From: an uncultured Clostridia bacterium
Lineage (GTDB): Bacteria; Bacillota; Clostridia; Christensenellales; Borkfalkiaceae
DNA: 6,411 nucleotides
Direction of reading: 5' to 3'
NCBI GenBank assembly: GCA_934271725.1
Contig: CAKQSC010000057.1
Span: 1-6,411, forward strand
Shown: in pieces, positions 5,560 through 6,411 of the stretch
Layout of the letters: the number at the start of each line of letters is the position of its first letter
How positions within the stretch are numbered: position 1 is the first letter of the stretch
Notes under the pieces: model-generated
Database searches by the model: none
What the model saw: only the letters and a program-made list of their open reading frames with translations
What the model was told of the DNA's origin: nothing
Made by a program: the position numbers and the translations under genes

Positions 5560-5587
5560 GGTTCTTCCTTGGCGCTTTTTCGTTTTT
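5549..5587 (+). terminator. Intrinsic terminator (attenuator) in the glnN leader
   Basis: GCGUCAAGG (5553-5561) pairs with CCUUGGCGC (5567-5575) around UUCUU, a 9-bp stem with one U-G pair. It is followed by UUUUU, CG and UUUUU (5576-5587). The A residues at 5549-5551 can pair with the first U residues. It is a strong-looking terminator placed between a consensus promoter and the glnN ribosome site, so expression needs antitermination or readthrough. It shares the GGCGUC...GGUUC...UUUUUCGUUU layout with the terminator of the opposite leader. Confidence 0.85.
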
Positions 5588-5595
5588 ATACTTTT

Positions 5596-5600
5596 GGAGG
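5596..5600 (+). promoter_or_regulatory. Ribosome binding site that fixes the glnN start
   Basis: GGAGG lies 6 nt before the ATG at 5607-5609. This decides the start against an in-frame ATG at 5538-5540, which lies only a few bases from the predicted transcription start, has no ribosome site, and would translate the terminator hairpin. Confidence 0.88.
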
Positions 5601-5606
5601 TTATTT

Positions 5607-6411
5607 ATGGATACGATGAAAGAATTGTTCGGTTGCAAAGTCTTTAACGAAAAAGTTATGAAAGAAAGACTTCCCAAAGAAACATTTAACCGCTTTAAAA
5701 AAGCAATCGACGAAGGCGAAAGACTCGACATAGAAACGGCTAACGTCATAGCGAACAATATGAAAGCGTGGGCGGTGGAAAACGGCGCGACGCATTTCAC
5801 TCACTGGTTTCAGCCGATGACGGGTATTACCGCCGAAAAACACGACAGTTTTATTTCGCCTACTTCCGACGGCTCCGTTATAATGGAGTTCAGCGGTAAA
5901 GAACTCGTAAGAGGCGAACCGGACGCGTCTTCTTTCCCGTCGGGAGGACTCCGCGCAACGTTTGAAGCACGCGGATACACCGCTTGGGATCCCACTTCTT
6001 ACGCGTTCATAAAAGACGACGTTTTGTGTATCCCCACCGCGTTCTGTTCTTACGGCGGAGAAGCGCTCGACAAAAAAACGCCACTGCTCCGTTCTATGGA
6101 AGCGATTAACAAACAGGCTTTAAGAGTGGTAAAACTTTTCGGCAACACAACCGTTAAAAGCGTTAAAACGACGGTCGGTCCCGAACAGGAATACTTCCTT
6201 ATACCCAAAGATTTATACGACAAAAGAAAAGACCTTATATATACGGGAAGAACCCTTTTCGGCGCGAAACCGCCCAAAGGTCAGGAAATGGAAGACCATT
6301 ATTTCGGCACGATTCCTTCCAAAGTTCAGGATTTTATGAAAGAACTCAATACCGAACTGTGGAAACTCGGCGTGCTTGCCAAAACGGAACACAACGAAGT
6401 GGCTCCCGCGC
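5607..6411 (+). CDS. glnN: Type III glutamine synthetase, N-terminal part (cut by window edge)
   Basis: 268 codons are visible and remain open at the edge; the family is about 700 aa. Type III synthetases catalyse ATP-dependent glutamine formation, like class I, but are larger and form double-hexamer dodecamers; they occur in Bacteroides, cyanobacteria and Clostridia. The fragment reads like family consensus: [15 protein letters not shown] (13-27), [20 protein letters not shown] (61-80), [20 protein letters not shown] (95-114), [20 protein letters not shown] (115-134), [20 protein letters not shown] (142-161), the metal-site motif GPEQEYFL (191-198), [14 protein letters not shown] (214-227) and [11 protein letters not shown] (258-268). 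It is transcribed away from the GOGAT operon from its own attenuated promoter. Unlike the class I protein in this window, the visible catalytic motifs are intact, so this is the likely working synthetase. Confidence 0.97.
   Translation, partial: MDTMKELFGCKVFNEKVMKERLPKETFNRFKKAIDEGERLDIETANVIANNMKAWAVENGATHFTHWFQPMTGITAEKHDSFISPTSDGSVIMEFSGKELVRGEPDASSFPSGGLRATFEARGYTAWDPTSYAFIKDDVLCIPTAFCSYGGEALDKKTPLLRSMEAINKQALRVVKLFGNTTVKSVKTTVGPEQEYFLIPKDLYDKRKDLIYTGRTLFGAKPPKGQEMEDHYFGTIPSKVQDFMKELNTELWKLGVLAKTEHNEVAPA

Noticed and set aside
5538..5606. In-frame ATG 23 codons upstream of the glnN start, giving a hydrophobic N-terminal extension.
   Set aside because: It has no ribosome site, lies only a few bases from the predicted transcription start, and would run through the terminator hairpin and U-tracts, whose T-rich codons explain the hydrophobic look. 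GGAGG at 5596-5600 supports 5607, and known type III enzymes are cytoplasmic.
5522..5843. Overlapping minus-strand open frames opposite glnN and its leader.
   Set aside because: They lie opposite strongly conserved type III synthetase sequence and have no promoter or ribosome site.

Overview
The window is a nitrogen-assimilation locus, almost certainly from an anaerobic member of the Clostridia or a close relative. Four things point that way: a glutamate synthase split into three separate proteins, with ferredoxin-like clusters on the FMN subunit; a short class I glutamine synthetase next to an ANTAR regulator; a type III glutamine synthetase; and Gram-positive-style GGAG/GGAGG ribosome binding sites with consensus sigma-70/sigma-A promoters. 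GC content looks a little under 50% by eye. No species-level assignment can be made.

Minus strand, read from about 5425 down to 1: one tightly packed operon. A consensus promoter (TTGACA, 17 bp, TATAAT) is followed by a leader of about 135 nt containing hairpins and an intrinsic terminator. The genes then follow in order: glutamine amidotransferase subunit of glutamate synthase (4205-5290), ferredoxin/FMN synthase subunit (2703-4208), GXGXG subunit (1987-2700), short class I glutamine synthetase-like protein (833-1978), ANTAR RNA-binding regulator (250-828), and the start of pyrG, CTP synthase (230 to beyond the window edge). Junctions run from a 4-bp overlap to a 19-bp gap, and no terminator is seen between genes.

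Centre, 5291-5606: a divergent control region. Back-to-back promoters, both perfect at -35 and -10 with 17-bp spacers, flank an A+T-rich stretch holding a 19-bp palindrome. Each transcript has its own intrinsic terminator between promoter and first gene. In each leader a hairpin with a possible ANTAR-type hexaloop (A at position 1, G at position 4) overlaps the 5' arm of the terminator.

Plus strand, 5607 to the right edge: the N-terminal 268 codons of a type III glutamine synthetase (GlnN).

Working model (inference): the ANTAR protein encoded in the operon binds both leaders and switches the terminators off. It would thereby co-control glutamine synthesis (GlnN, and possibly GlnA), glutamate synthesis (split GOGAT), its own gene, and a major glutamine consumer (PyrG). 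Two protein details make the locus more than routine. The short class I synthetase has Lys where the catalytic flap Glu is expected, so it may be a sensor rather than an enzyme. The ANTAR receiver domain has Asn at the usual phospho-acceptor position, so its signal is probably not phosphorylation.
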